From positions 40,189 through 104,188 of the forward strand of contig NZ_JBNPEO010000009.1 of the NCBI RefSeq assembly GCF_050490315.1: DNA of 64,000 bases, in the 5' to 3' direction. Below are positions 18,115 to 26,801 of this stretch, one piece after another. Numbering within the stretch: the first letter of the stretch is position 1; the number at the start of each line of letters is the position of its first letter. The DNA is from JBNPEO01 sp050490315 (GTDB lineage: Bacteria; Actinomycetota; Actinomycetes; Actinomycetales; Micrococcaceae). The position numbers and the translations under genes were made by a program. The notes under the pieces are model-generated. The model saw only the letters and a program-made list of their open reading frames with translations, had not been told where the DNA came from and made no database searches.

Positions 18115-18841
18115 TGTGTGTTGTCTCCGGGCCGCGTTCAGGCGCGGTCAACGTAGGAGCCTCGTCAGGTGAATACGGAGCCGGCTCAGGGGCTTGACCA
18201 ATCGCGTCCTTGGGGAGGTTCAACGGCAATAGATCCCGGGGCGGCATGGGGCTTTCGCCCCGGACCACAACAACCTTGCGGAACAAATCTTCCAACTCAG
18301 CTGCCGCTTCCCGTTCAAGTGCCGCATCGCCACCGAAGACGGCACGCAAGAACCATCGAGGCCCGTCTACGCCAACAAAGCGGGCTACTCGCTGGCCGGG
18401 ACCACCATCAGCTGTCTGGGCAGGAAGTTTGGCGATGAGCTCTGTGCCAAAGGAACCTTGAATTTCTTCGACGTGCCCGCCTTGGCTAGCCACCGATTGG
18501 CTGATCTGCTCGCGAATCTCGTCCCACAGCCCTTCCGAGCGCGGAGCCGCAAATGGCTGCAACTGCACAGTGGAACCTTTTAAGTCCATGGTCACTGCGA
18601 TAACCCGCTGGGTGGACTCTTCCACCTCGAGCCGGAGTTCGAGACCCTGGGCTGCAACGAGGCGTAGCGAACCCATGTCAATCAAGTCTTCGTTGTCGTC
18701 AACCTCGGAGACGTCAAAGGGACCTGTTTCGGCGCGCGGGAAAGGGGCCTTCTCGGTACTAACTGCAGGCGTTTGAAGAACGTCAATCTGCTCGTCGTTC
18801 ACGAGTTCATTCTTCGCCTTTTTTGAACGCCCAAAAGCCAT
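18107..18841 (-). CDS. DUF3710 domain protein
   Basis: 244-residue soluble protein, start ATG at 18841 chosen because GAGGAG lies 9 bp upstream and the protein then begins MAFGRSKKAK. The DUF3710 core spans about residues 55-200 (DMGSLRLVAAQGLELRLEVEE, then LWDEIREQISQSVASQGG and FGTELIAKLP). The C-terminus is proline-rich and probably disordered. Function unknown; conserved next to dut in actinobacteria (Rv2696c type), 22 bp after the dut stop. Confidence 0.85.
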   Translation of the reverse strand: MAFGRSKKAKNELVNDEQIDVLQTPAVSTEKAPFPRAETGPFDVSEVDDNEDLIDMGSLRLVAAQGLELRLEVEESTQRVIAVTMDLKGSTVQLQPFAAPRSEGLWDEIREQISQSVASQGGHVEEIQGSFGTELIAKLPAQTADGGPGQRVARFVGVDGPRWFLRAVFGGDAALEREAAAELEDLFRKVVVVRGESPMPPRDLLPLNLPKDAIGQAPEPAPYSPDEAPTLTAPERGPETTHIG

Positions 18842-18863
18842 GGGGAACTGCTCCTCTATTGTT

Positions 18864-19337
18864 TCAGTTTTGGACTTGACCAAAGCCACCGGTTGAGCCG
18901 AAGCCAGCGTCGCCCCGAACCGAATCGGGCAACTCGTCCACGTGTTCAAACTGCGCGTACTCCACTCGCTGAATGACCATCTGGGCAATTCTATCGCCGC
19001 GCTTGAGTTCTATAGTTTCGCTGCGATCGGTGTTGAGCAGCGTCACCGCAATTTCGCCACGGTACCCAGCGTCCACGGTACCGGGCGCATTCACCACCGT
19101 GAGCCCGTGCCGAGTAGCAAGTCCAGAGCGCGGGTGGATCAACCCAACGTACCCAAAAGGAAGCGCAATCGCGACGCCGGTGGGCACAAGTTTCCGCTCG
19201 CCAGGAGCAAGCGTTACGTCTTCCCTGGCCCGCAGGTCCGCCCCAGCGTCACCTGGGTGGGCATAACTAGGCGCTTCCAGTCCGGCGTCGAGCATTTTGA
19301 GTTGAATCCGTAGTCCAGGCTGTATCTCTTGGTTCAC
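18864..19337 (-). CDS. dut: dUTP diphosphatase
   Basis: Hydrolyses dUTP to dUMP, preventing uracil incorporation and feeding thymidylate synthesis. All five trimeric dUTPase motifs are seen: AHPGDAGADLRA, HPRSGLA, NAPGTVDAGYRGE with the catalytic Asp, RGDRIAQMV, and the C-terminal RGDAGFGSTGGFG that closes over the substrate. I choose GTG 19337, giving 157 residues starting VNQEIQPG. The frame is open further upstream but that sequence runs into the promoter of the divergent DUF3093 gene and is not dUTPase-like. Confidence 0.93.
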   Translation of the reverse strand: MNQEIQPGLRIQLKMLDAGLEAPSYAHPGDAGADLRAREDVTLAPGERKLVPTGVAIALPFGYVGLIHPRSGLATRHGLTVVNAPGTVDAGYRGEIAVTLLNTDRSETIELKRGDRIAQMVIQRVEYAQFEHVDELPDSVRGDAGFGSTGGFGQVQN

Positions 19338-19419
19338 AGTGCCCCACTCTAGCGGTTGAAGACGGGGCACTGCACTGACCAATTGGGAGAACTGGCGCCA
19401 AGAGTGGAAAGCTAAGTAC

Positions 19420-19890
19420 ATGCCTGAGACTTCCGCCCAGATTCCCCCTGCCACTTCCTCAACGGTGCTGTACACCGAACGTTTGTGGCCAGCGGTGTGG
19501 ATTTGGATTGTGGTTTTGGGGATTTCCGGTGCAGGAATCCTAGTATTCGCGCCTATCAACATGACCTCTGGGTACATTGCCGCGATCGTTTTGTTTCTTA
19601 TCCAGGCAGTGATGCTCTACACCTCAACACCCACCATCGAGGTCACACCTGCCACTCTCCGAGTTGGACGAGCCACCATTGAGCGTTCCCTGCTCGGCAC
19701 GGTTGAAGCGTTTGAGGGGGCCGAGGCCACAGCCGAGCGCGGTGTTCGGCTCAATGGCCTGACCTACTTGTGCATCCGCGGGTGGATTTCCTCTGTGGTG
19801 AAGATTCAAATCTTGGACCCTCAGGACAAAACCCCGTATTGGCTAGCCTCGACCCGCCATCCGGCAGCTTTGGTCAAGGCGCTCTCCTAA
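19420..19890 (+). CDS. DUF3093 family membrane protein
   Basis: 156-residue protein with two hydrophobic segments (about residues 26-46 and 50-68), then a soluble domain with TIEVTPATLRVGRATI. The LYTERLWPAVWIW start and the WLASTRHPAALVKAL end are typical of DUF3093. Function unknown. It is divergent from dut, with 82 bp between the two starts, the arrangement known from mycobacterial Rv2698-dut. Confidence 0.85.
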   Translation: MPETSAQIPPATSSTVLYTERLWPAVWIWIVVLGISGAGILVFAPINMTSGYIAAIVLFLIQAVMLYTSTPTIEVTPATLRVGRATIERSLLGTVEAFEGAEATAERGVRLNGLTYLCIRGWISSVVKIQILDPQDKTPYWLASTRHPAALVKALS

Positions 19891-19959
19891 GCAACACTGC
19901 ACCAATCCCAGCCGTTCCCCTCATCGCGCCGATACTACGGTTCTGCGTTGAGCGCACCC

Positions 19960-20001
19960 CGTTCAGCGTGCCTCGTTCAGCGTGCCTCGTTCAGCCTGCT
20001 G
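19960..20001. repeat. Three tandem 14-bp repeats
   Basis: CGTTCAGCGTGCCT occurs twice in tandem (19960-19973, 19974-19987), followed by a third, diverged copy (CGTTCAGCCTGCTG, 19988-20001), between the convergent DUF3093 and DUF4193 genes. A preceding CGTTGAGCG suggests a decayed fourth unit. Confidence 0.8.
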
Positions 20002-20005
20002 CGAG

Positions 20006-20305
20006 CTAGCCTTCGCAGTCCTTGCAGTACGTTAAGCCGTTCTTTTCGAGCGCAATCTGCGAGCGGTGACGCACCAAAAAGCAGGAGGCGCACGTGAACT
20101 CGTCTGCTTGTGCTGGGAGCACCGTAACCTGCAGTTCTTCACCGGAGAGGTCCGCACCAGGCAGCTCATAAGAGTTGGCCAGCTCGGCTTCATCCTCATC
20201 AACTACTGCTGATTGGGCGTCCGAGCGGTGTGCTTTGAGCTCTTCTATTGATTCCGCGGCGGGCTCTTCCGCAGTCTTACGTGGGGCGTCATAATCTGTC
20301 GCCAT
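20006..20305 (-). CDS. DUF4193 zinc-ribbon-like protein
   Basis: 99-residue soluble protein with an acidic middle region (VVDEDEAELANSYELPGADLSGEEL) and a C-terminal pair FTCASCFLVRH ... TYCKDCEG, a CxxC...CxxC zinc-ribbon pattern. MATDYDAPRK is the standard DUF4193 start. This family is small, highly conserved in actinobacteria (Rv2699c type) and of unknown role; it may associate with transcription or translation machinery, which is speculation. Confidence 0.88.
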   Translation of the reverse strand: MATDYDAPRKTAEEPAAESIEELKAHRSDAQSAVVDEDEAELANSYELPGADLSGEELQVTVLPAQADEFTCASCFLVRHRSQIALEKNGLTYCKDCEG

Positions 20306-20544
20306 GGTGTACTGCTCACGCTTCCCTTCGGTGTTACTCGTCTAGAGCTGATTCGCACTACGACTACAAAAACTACGAATCCGTGTATGTCAACGTTCGG
20401 ACACCGGCTTTTGTGCCCTAGCGGCAACTCATCATGCCATCTATAGGTGCAAAAATCGCGGCACGCCCTCCCGGATAGTAGGAATTCCGGGTATGTGGTG
20501 GCAGAGTCATTGCTTAGATGGCCAGGCAAGGGTGGAGGATTTCT

Positions 20545-21903
20545 ATGCAGGATCTACGACTTGTAGGTGTCCATGAAGACGGCGAGCATCTCTTGCTCAG
20601 CGGAAATGGTGGTGAGGTGTTCTTGCTGCCCATCAATGAAGCATTGCGAGTAGCCGCAAGCCGGACACCGTCAAGAATTGCAGCCGAGGCCGCCGCAGGC
20701 GACCCGGCTAAGAAGTCGTTAACCCCTAGGGATATCCAGGCTCGGATCCGGGCCGGTGCCACAGCCGCTGAAGTTGCTGAAGAATCTGGCTTGGATCTTG
20801 CCCACGTTCAGCGCTATGAGGGCCCAGTTTTGGCCGAGCGTGAGTACATCACCCAGCTCGCGCGGAAGGTGGAAGTAGCCACTCCCAGCCCCGGCCATGA
20901 CGTGTACCGCTCAGCTTTTGGTGATGAGCCGGCGTCTTTGGGTGAGATGGTTTCGCACCGCCTCACGGCTCACGGAATCAAGCCCAACACTGTTGAGTGG
21001 GATTCTTGGCGCCGCGAAGACGGTATCTGGACAGTGGTGGCCCAATTTACTGTCCCGGACGCCGCCCGCAGCGGAGTTGGCGAAGAGCCTCCAGCACAGT
21101 GGAGTTACAACCCAGCTCACAAATCGATTCAGAATAACAACCGCTGGGCACAACAATTGAGCGAGCTAGAACCGCTCGATGGGCCGCTTCCCGCCCGCAG
21201 GCTTTCAGCCGTTTCTGATCGACCCTTTGATTTTGAGACCGACGCCGATGACGTTCCTGCTGGTGTCTCCGATTCGGATTCACTGTTGGACATGCTGCGT
21301 TCGCGCCGCGGCCAGCGCTTGGGTGTGGACGAAGAATCAGATGATGCTTTAGCGCTGATCCTTACTAACGGTATTCCTGCCGCGCATCCCCGTCCTGCCG
21401 AATATGAAGACGACGCCGAGTCTGATGATTCCGTTGATTGGAACGCTGCAGAGCATGATGACTACGAGCCGGCTGCTGAGGAATCTCAGCCGGTATCACC
21501 TGCCGCATCGCGCTTTGGCAAGCTTTCCCTTGCGCCACGGATGAACGACGACGAGTCCTTGCGTTTGCACGACGGCGTAAGTACCGACACCCGTGAGATC
21601 CGAGTGGTCGCCTCCCCGGCCCGGACCACCCCCACGCTGGCGGATGAGCTCCTTGGCGGTGCTCGAAACGGTTCGGGACAATCCGCAGATCAGGACAGCT
21701 CAGCGACAGCCGAGGATCAGGACTTTTCCGAGGAAGTCCCCAGCGAAGATTCCGCTTTAAGCCACGGAAAATCTCCTAAGGATTCCACCCAGGAATCCAA
21801 GCCAACGCGTAAGGACCAACATCCGGAACGTCGGCCTGCCAAACAGCGCCGTTCGAGCGTACCGAGCTGGGATGAGATAGTTTTTGGCACCAAGGGCGAC
21901 TAG
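20545..21903 (+). CDS. sepH: Septation protein SepH
   Basis: FtsZ-binding cell-division regulator of actinobacteria. Start ATG 20545 is preceded by GGAGG at 20534-20538, giving 452 residues beginning MQDLRLVGVHEDGEHLLL. The conserved N-terminal DUF3071 domain (about residues 1-185) holds the helix-turn-helix-like segment LTPRDIQARIRAGATAAEVAEESGL, which in known SepH proteins contributes to FtsZ binding. The remainder is long, acidic and low-complexity (D/E/S-rich), with a basic C-terminus (RPAKQRRSSVPSWDEI) that resembles the conserved SepH C-terminal stretch. Monocistronic between two minus-strand genes. Confidence 0.9.
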   Translation: MQDLRLVGVHEDGEHLLLSGNGGEVFLLPINEALRVAASRTPSRIAAEAAAGDPAKKSLTPRDIQARIRAGATAAEVAEESGLDLAHVQRYEGPVLAEREYITQLARKVEVATPSPGHDVYRSAFGDEPASLGEMVSHRLTAHGIKPNTVEWDSWRREDGIWTVVAQFTVPDAARSGVGEEPPAQWSYNPAHKSIQNNNRWAQQLSELEPLDGPLPARRLSAVSDRPFDFETDADDVPAGVSDSDSLLDMLRSRRGQRLGVDEESDDALALILTNGIPAAHPRPAEYEDDAESDDSVDWNAAEHDDYEPAAEESQPVSPAASRFGKLSLAPRMNDDESLRLHDGVSTDTREIRVVASPARTTPTLADELLGGARNGSGQSADQDSSATAEDQDFSEEVPSEDSALSHGKSPKDSTQESKPTRKDQHPERRPAKQRRSSVPSWDEIVFGTKGD

Positions 21904-21979
21904 CTAGCTGTAAGACGCAAAGCTTCAATCCGGCGCGAAGGATCTTGCGCTGTGTGAGCTCCTTCAAATGTGTGAGCTG

Positions 21980-23200
21980 TTAACGTTTGGACGTGTGTGA
22001 GCGTTTTGGGCTGGTTTTGGGGTTACCGGTTGCCGTGAACATCACCAGGGGTACTTCCCGTTCGGCTTTGGTTAGAGAGCCGTGCTGGCCCACAACGTCC
22101 ATAGCACTGGGCCGCACCCGGCGGGTGTCATAGAGCGCTAGCTCTTCGCGGGCGGCGATCATTATGTCACCTATGCGTGGAATGACGCGTGGCTGAACCA
22201 GGCCAAACAGCCCAGCCGTAATGGCTTGTTGACGAGTAAAGGCCCAAATTTTTTCACCGAACCGGGTCCGCCAAGTTCCTAAAAGTGCTTCAGCTGCGGC
22301 TGGATCGAGCTCAGGTTCGAGGTAGAGGTGGACCATCCGCGGCTCGCCCGCGGTGTATCGGACTCCCCTGATCAGTTCAGGTTCAGCTGAGAAGTCAATG
22401 CGCTGACTCTCCGGCACGTCCACCATGCCGTGGTCTCCAGTGAGCAAGATGGTGGTTCCGCTGGGAAGTGTTGTGGCAAGGCGTTTGATGGTGTGGTCTA
22501 ACTCTTCAAGTTGGACTTCCCATTGTTCCGATCGCCAACCGTGCCGGTGGCCTGCTTTATCTAACTCGTTGGTGTAGAAGTACATCAGCATGTTCGGTGA
22601 ACTAGCCATGGCTTCAGCAGCTGCTTGTGTCCGCGCGTGCGAGTTTCCTCTGCCGATGAACTTACTGCCGCGCAATGCTGCTTTGGTCATTGCTGAGTCC
22701 GCAAACTGGGGCAGGCTCACCGTCACCACCTCGGTGTGCTGGCTCGCCCGTTCAAAGACTGTAGCTTCTGGCTGCCATGTGGTGGGGTCAACGTCAGCAT
22801 CCCAATTGCCCAGCATGTTCACTACTCGGCCCAACTGAGGGTCCAGAACGTCGTAGCCCACCATTCCGTGTTTGCCAGGTTCTTTAGCAGTGCCAAGGCT
22901 GGCCAAAGAGGCAGCGGTGGTAGTGGGGAAAGCGGCGTCTAACCATGTGGGAACTGAACCTTGTCCTGCCGCCAACGCCGCTCGAATAAACGGCGTGTGT
23001 GCACCTTTTGCTTTGAGCATGGACCGTCCTAAACCATCTGCGAGCACCACACATACACGCTGGGCCGGAGGCAGATTGAGCTTATTTGAGAAACCCGGAA
23101 GCCCTATACTGGCGGCCCCAGACTCGAGTACCTCGGCGATCGATTGTTTCCCGTAGGCAGGGGGCTTAGGTAGTTCGTAGTGAGCCGTTGGATCCGCCAT
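21980..23200 (-). CDS. Nucleotide pyrophosphatase/phosphodiesterase-like (alkaline phosphatase superfamily)
   Basis: 406-residue predicted zinc phosphodiesterase of the NPP type. Metal and nucleophile residues appear in order: D in VLADGLG, the nucleophilic Thr in AAFPTTTAASLASLGT, D and H in NELDKAGHRHG, DH in LTGDHGM and the last His in VGQHGSLT. No signal peptide is present, so it is probably cytosolic. It follows the DUF5998 gene by one base, a pair conserved in Micrococcaceae. Substrate unknown; nucleotide or phospholipid phosphodiesters are the usual choices. Confidence 0.85.
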   Translation of the reverse strand: MADPTAHYELPKPPAYGKQSIAEVLESGAASIGLPGFSNKLNLPPAQRVCVVLADGLGRSMLKAKGAHTPFIRAALAAGQGSVPTWLDAAFPTTTAASLASLGTAKEPGKHGMVGYDVLDPQLGRVVNMLGNWDADVDPTTWQPEATVFERASQHTEVVTVSLPQFADSAMTKAALRGSKFIGRGNSHARTQAAAEAMASSPNMLMYFYTNELDKAGHRHGWRSEQWEVQLEELDHTIKRLATTLPSGTTILLTGDHGMVDVPESQRIDFSAEPELIRGVRYTAGEPRMVHLYLEPELDPAAAEALLGTWRTRFGEKIWAFTRQQAITAGLFGLVQPRVIPRIGDIMIAAREELALYDTRRVRPSAMDVVGQHGSLTKAEREVPLVMFTATGNPKTSPKRSHTSKR

Positions 23201-23201
23201 G

Positions 23202-23987
23202 CTAGCGCCGCAGCCTGCGGCTCAGGCTACTTGCCAAGGCTGAAATGCCGTTCAGACCGCCCAGACGGCTCGGGCCACTTGGATGGACGTTTGGCCGCAG
23301 CGTGGTCTCGCCTGAACGGTGTTCAACGGGGGACGTTGCCGAGAGTGGGACGGCAATTGTTTGCCCTGCCGTGTTCACAGCCCGGAGTGCCCGGGCAAAA
23401 GTCTTGGCTGACTGGACTGCCTGAGCGCCATCGGCCTCGGAGCTGATCCTCAAAACGATGTCCTCTTGGGCTACTGTTCCGGTGAAGCCGTGGTCGGCCT
23501 CGCATTGTGGGTCCCCACAATTTGCCGGTCCCACATCAAGACGTTGTCCGCCTGACCATGCAATCGCCAAGGTAAGCTCTCGTGCTTGATCGCTGGGCTT
23601 GTAGTTTTGTGGCTGAGCGTACAGGTAGCTGAGAATGACGGAGCGGATCTGCGTTACGGGTACCGATTCGGTGGAAACTTGTGCCAGTACCTGTTCACCA
23701 CTTTCATCGAGCTGCTGGTCGTCGACGTGGGTGACAACCAGCATGTCCTCGGTCAAAACCAGCACGGTGATATGCCGGCGAACCTCGGCCCGATCAAAGT
23801 GTGTTTCGAGGTGGACTAGGTGAGCTAAGGAGGCTCGTCCGTCCAGTGCGTCATCAACAACATCAGCGACCAGAAGTGGATAAAAGGCTGCCCGGTTGAG
23901 AGCCTCTTTGAGCCCCTCCGAGCTTCCGCGCACTTTGCTTCCGCGAACGTTTGATGGCCCGGAATGGGACGGCGTCTTGGATGTCAT
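23202..23987 (-). CDS. DUF5998 family protein
   Basis: 261-residue soluble protein. The core (about residues 25-210) includes LNRAAFYPLLVADVVDDALDG, HLVHLETHFDRAEVRRHITVLVLTEDMLVV and YAQPQNYKPS, which I recognise as the DUF5998 family. The last 50 residues are Arg/Ser/Gly-rich. The first 20 residues (TSKTPSHSGPSNVRG) are low complexity, so an internal start is possible. Function unknown. It is cotranscribed with the phosphodiesterase, with a 1-bp gap. Confidence 0.8.
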   Translation of the reverse strand: MTSKTPSHSGPSNVRGSKVRGSSEGLKEALNRAAFYPLLVADVVDDALDGRASLAHLVHLETHFDRAEVRRHITVLVLTEDMLVVTHVDDQQLDESGEQVLAQVSTESVPVTQIRSVILSYLYAQPQNYKPSDQARELTLAIAWSGGQRLDVGPANCGDPQCEADHGFTGTVAQEDIVLRISSEADGAQAVQSAKTFARALRAVNTAGQTIAVPLSATSPVEHRSGETTLRPNVHPSGPSRLGGLNGISALASSLSRRLRR

Positions 23988-24036
23988 CTAGCCATTTTCG
24001 CATTGAGAGCGCCAGTGGTGCTAAATTCCGTTCACT

Positions 24037-26739
24037 CTATGCACGCATGGCGCGGCGTGCACTGTCCGTTCGTTGCTCCGGGTTCGCAATTTTGAGGTCA
24101 ACGCTCAGAACGCTGACTCCGTTCTGGCTGACAAGTACAGCCGCGAAATCCAGAAGCGCCACTTCCGGATGATTGTCTTTGAGCACCGCAACGCGGGCCA
24201 CTAAATCTTCTAGAGCCTGCACGTTGACGGCGGGGAGCCCCTCGTAGCCAAAGAGCTTGACGCTGGCCCTGGGCGCGCGCACTAGCTCGTTGATGTCTTG
24301 GTCTGAGAGGGGCGGGATGCGGTGTGCCCAATCATCAAGCAATTTCACCGCGTCACCGGACATCCCAAAGGAGATTACCGGGCCCAGCAGCGGATCCTCA
24401 ATTGCCCGGACAACACAGGCCTGCCCCAGCCCTGCCATAGACTGGACTTCCATTCCCGACTTACCGTACGCGGCCAAAGCGCGTTCCATGGCCACGATGT
24501 TGCGCCGCAATGAGGCCCCATCACGGATATCTAGCCGCACACCACCCAAATCGATGCGGTGTTTTAGTGCCGGGTTGGTGGTTTTGAGAACAACTGGCCA
24601 ACCGAGCTCGTCGGCGGCGGCGACTGCCTCGAGCGGAGTTTCAAAAGTCCTAGATTCCAAAACTTTGATGCCATAACAATCCAAGAATTCTTGAGCAGCC
24701 GTGCCTTCAAGGCTCATCAGGGTTGCGTCGTTTTGGCCTCGGAGAAGCCGTTCAAGAAGTGATTCAGCCTTGGCCGGCTGGAGCCCTTCAGGAACTGTTG
24801 CTAGGACTGCTTCTTGCGAGAGTTCTTGCTCGCGCCACCGCGCATAGCCAACCACGGCCGCGAGCGCTGCTACGGCTGCCCCTGGATTGGAGTAGCACGG
24901 CAATGCTGGGAAGTCTTTGCTGATGCGTAGGAGTCCTTCTACGTGGATTGAAACGTCTAAAATGCCGGTGAACGCGGCCACCACTGGTTTTCCCGCCTGA
25001 GCTCCACACTCTTGAAGCACTTCAGCAATGTGTTCAACCGTGAGTCCCCGTGAAGGCAAGAGTGTCACCACTGCCGCATCCACGCCGTCGTGCTCTAATG
25101 CCTCGCTCAGACTTTCCCGCAGAGCTGGCAGCGCAAGAGACATTCCAGTGTCCAGATCCAGCTCAGCAACGGTTCGTTGAACGGTCAATCCATGAGCACG
25201 AGCGCTGTCCCCCACCACCTTGCCCAAGGCTAGCGAATTGCTAATCACTGCGATGGAACCACCTCGTGGCAAGGGCTGCGTAGAGATCACTTGGGAGACA
25301 TCGCACAACTCTTCTACCGTTTCAACGCTAATCACACCGGACTGGCGGAACATGGCGTCCACGGCGCCTTGCGGGGCTCGAGTGGTTCGAACCACGTGCC
25401 CCGGGGGCAGTTCGGCACCGGTCACAAGGGACCTTGCCACAATCACCGGTTTGGTGCGGGAAATACGGCGGGCAATGCGCGAGAATTTGCGGGGGTTACC
25501 AATTGACTCAAGGTACATACCCACGGCGTTGGTGTCCGGATCGTCTTCCCAGAATTGCATGAGGTCGTTACCTGAAACGTCTGCCCGGTTTCCCGCGGAT
25601 AAGAAACTAGAAATACCCAAGGAGCGCCTGCTGGCGGCAGCAAAGAGTGCCACTCCAATAGCGGCTGATTGTGAAAAGAGACCCAGCCCTCCGGCCACGG
25701 GTAGGGCTGGTGCCGCTGAGGCGTTGAGGGAAATTGCGGGATCTGTATTGATTAGCCCCACCGAAGCTGGTCCAATCACACGCATTCCGTTGGCCCTAGC
25801 GTGGCGCACGATGGCACGTTGACGAGCAAGTCCTACATCGCCGTCGTCGGCGAAGCCAGCCGTGGCAATCAAGACGCCCTTAACGCCTGCTTCAGCACAC
25901 TCTTGGACCACCGCAGGGACTTCGCTGTACGGCACAGCAATCACTGCTAGATCAATCGCTGTAGGGATCTCGGACACTTTGCCGTAACTGAGCATCCCAG
26001 CAAGCTCGATTGCTTCAGGGTTTACGGCAAAAAAGGAACCGGTATATCCGCCTTCAACGATGTTTTGGAGCAACTGGTATCCGAGCTTGCCCCAGGTCCT
26101 ACTGGCCCCGATGACGGCAATGCTTTGCGGGGCGAGGAGGCCCTGGACGCTTTTAGCTTCCGCACGGTGTTCGCGTGATTCCATGACGGCACGCGATTTT
26201 TGGGTGAGTGAGATGTTGAAGCCAACGCTCACCACACCGTCGTCAAAGTGGCGTTGTACTTCATAGCCGGCATCGGCGAACACCATCAACATTTTCCGGT
26301 TTTCTGGCAGAACCTCTGCTGTAAACCGCTTGATTCCGTTCTCCCGCGCAGCGGCTGCCAAGTGTTCCAACAAGATGGAGCCAATTCCGCGGCCCTGATG
26401 GCGGTCAGAGATGTTGAATGCCACTTCGGCTTCGTCCGGGTTCTCGAGCCTGTCGTAGCGAGAAATCCCAATAATTTCACCAGCGAAAGTCATGACCAAG
26501 GCCACTCGGTCCTTGTGATCAACCTCCGTGAAGCGTTTGATTTCCTTGGCACTGAGTTTGGCCTTGAAAGAGAAGAACCGTAGGTAAATTGATGCTTGGG
26601 ACTGTTGCGCGTGAAAAGCCTGCACAGCGTCTGCATCGCTGGGCGCAATGGGGCGTAAATGTGCCGTTGCGCCGTCACGGAGTACGACATCTGCTTCCCA
26701 ATATTCCGGATATCCACTGCCCAAGGACGGTTCCACCAT
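24037..26739 (-). CDS. GNAT acetyltransferase fused to NDP-forming acyl-CoA synthetase-like domains (Pat-type protein acyltransferase candidate)
   Basis: About 900 residues. An N-terminal GNAT domain (about 15-180) has the acetyl-CoA loop RHQGRGIGS. Then come a CoA-binding domain (from about 205, SIAVIGASRTWGKLGYQLL), a succinyl-CoA-ligase-like domain and an ATP-grasp domain near the C-terminus (FLDCYGIKVLESRTF, VVLKTTNPALKHRIDLGGVRL). The usual phosphohistidine segment SHTxAL of ADP-forming synthetases is replaced by VVRTTRAPQ, suggesting the synthetase part is a sensor rather than an enzyme. Proteins of this build (PatZ, actinobacterial Pat) acetylate lysines of metabolic enzymes such as Acs. 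The start is uncertain: ATG 26739, ATG 26769 or 26784; the 5' end abuts divergent parC. Confidence 0.82.
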   Translation of the reverse strand: MVEPSLGSGYPEYWEADVVLRDGATAHLRPIAPSDADAVQAFHAQQSQASIYLRFFSFKAKLSAKEIKRFTEVDHKDRVALVMTFAGEIIGISRYDRLENPDEAEVAFNISDRHQGRGIGSILLEHLAAAARENGIKRFTAEVLPENRKMLMVFADAGYEVQRHFDDGVVSVGFNISLTQKSRAVMESREHRAEAKSVQGLLAPQSIAVIGASRTWGKLGYQLLQNIVEGGYTGSFFAVNPEAIELAGMLSYGKVSEIPTAIDLAVIAVPYSEVPAVVQECAEAGVKGVLIATAGFADDGDVGLARQRAIVRHARANGMRVIGPASVGLINTDPAISLNASAAPALPVAGGLGLFSQSAAIGVALFAAASRRSLGISSFLSAGNRADVSGNDLMQFWEDDPDTNAVGMYLESIGNPRKFSRIARRISRTKPVIVARSLVTGAELPPGHVVRTTRAPQGAVDAMFRQSGVISVETVEELCDVSQVISTQPLPRGGSIAVISNSLALGKVVGDSARAHGLTVQRTVAELDLDTGMSLALPALRESLSEALEHDGVDAAVVTLLPSRGLTVEHIAEVLQECGAQAGKPVVAAFTGILDVSIHVEGLLRISKDFPALPCYSNPGAAVAALAAVVGYARWREQELSQEAVLATVPEGLQPAKAESLLERLLRGQNDATLMSLEGTAAQEFLDCYGIKVLESRTFETPLEAVAAADELGWPVVLKTTNPALKHRIDLGGVRLDIRDGASLRRNIVAMERALAAYGKSGMEVQSMAGLGQACVVRAIEDPLLGPVISFGMSGDAVKLLDDWAHRIPPLSDQDINELVRAPRASVKLFGYEGLPAVNVQALEDLVARVAVLKDNHPEVALLDFAAVLVSQNGVSVLSVDLKIANPEQRTDSARRAMRA

Positions 26740-26801
26740 AGGCTTAGCGTAACGAACAATCCTCGGCATACCGCCGTGACCCAAAGGAATATTTGCCGCC
26801 C

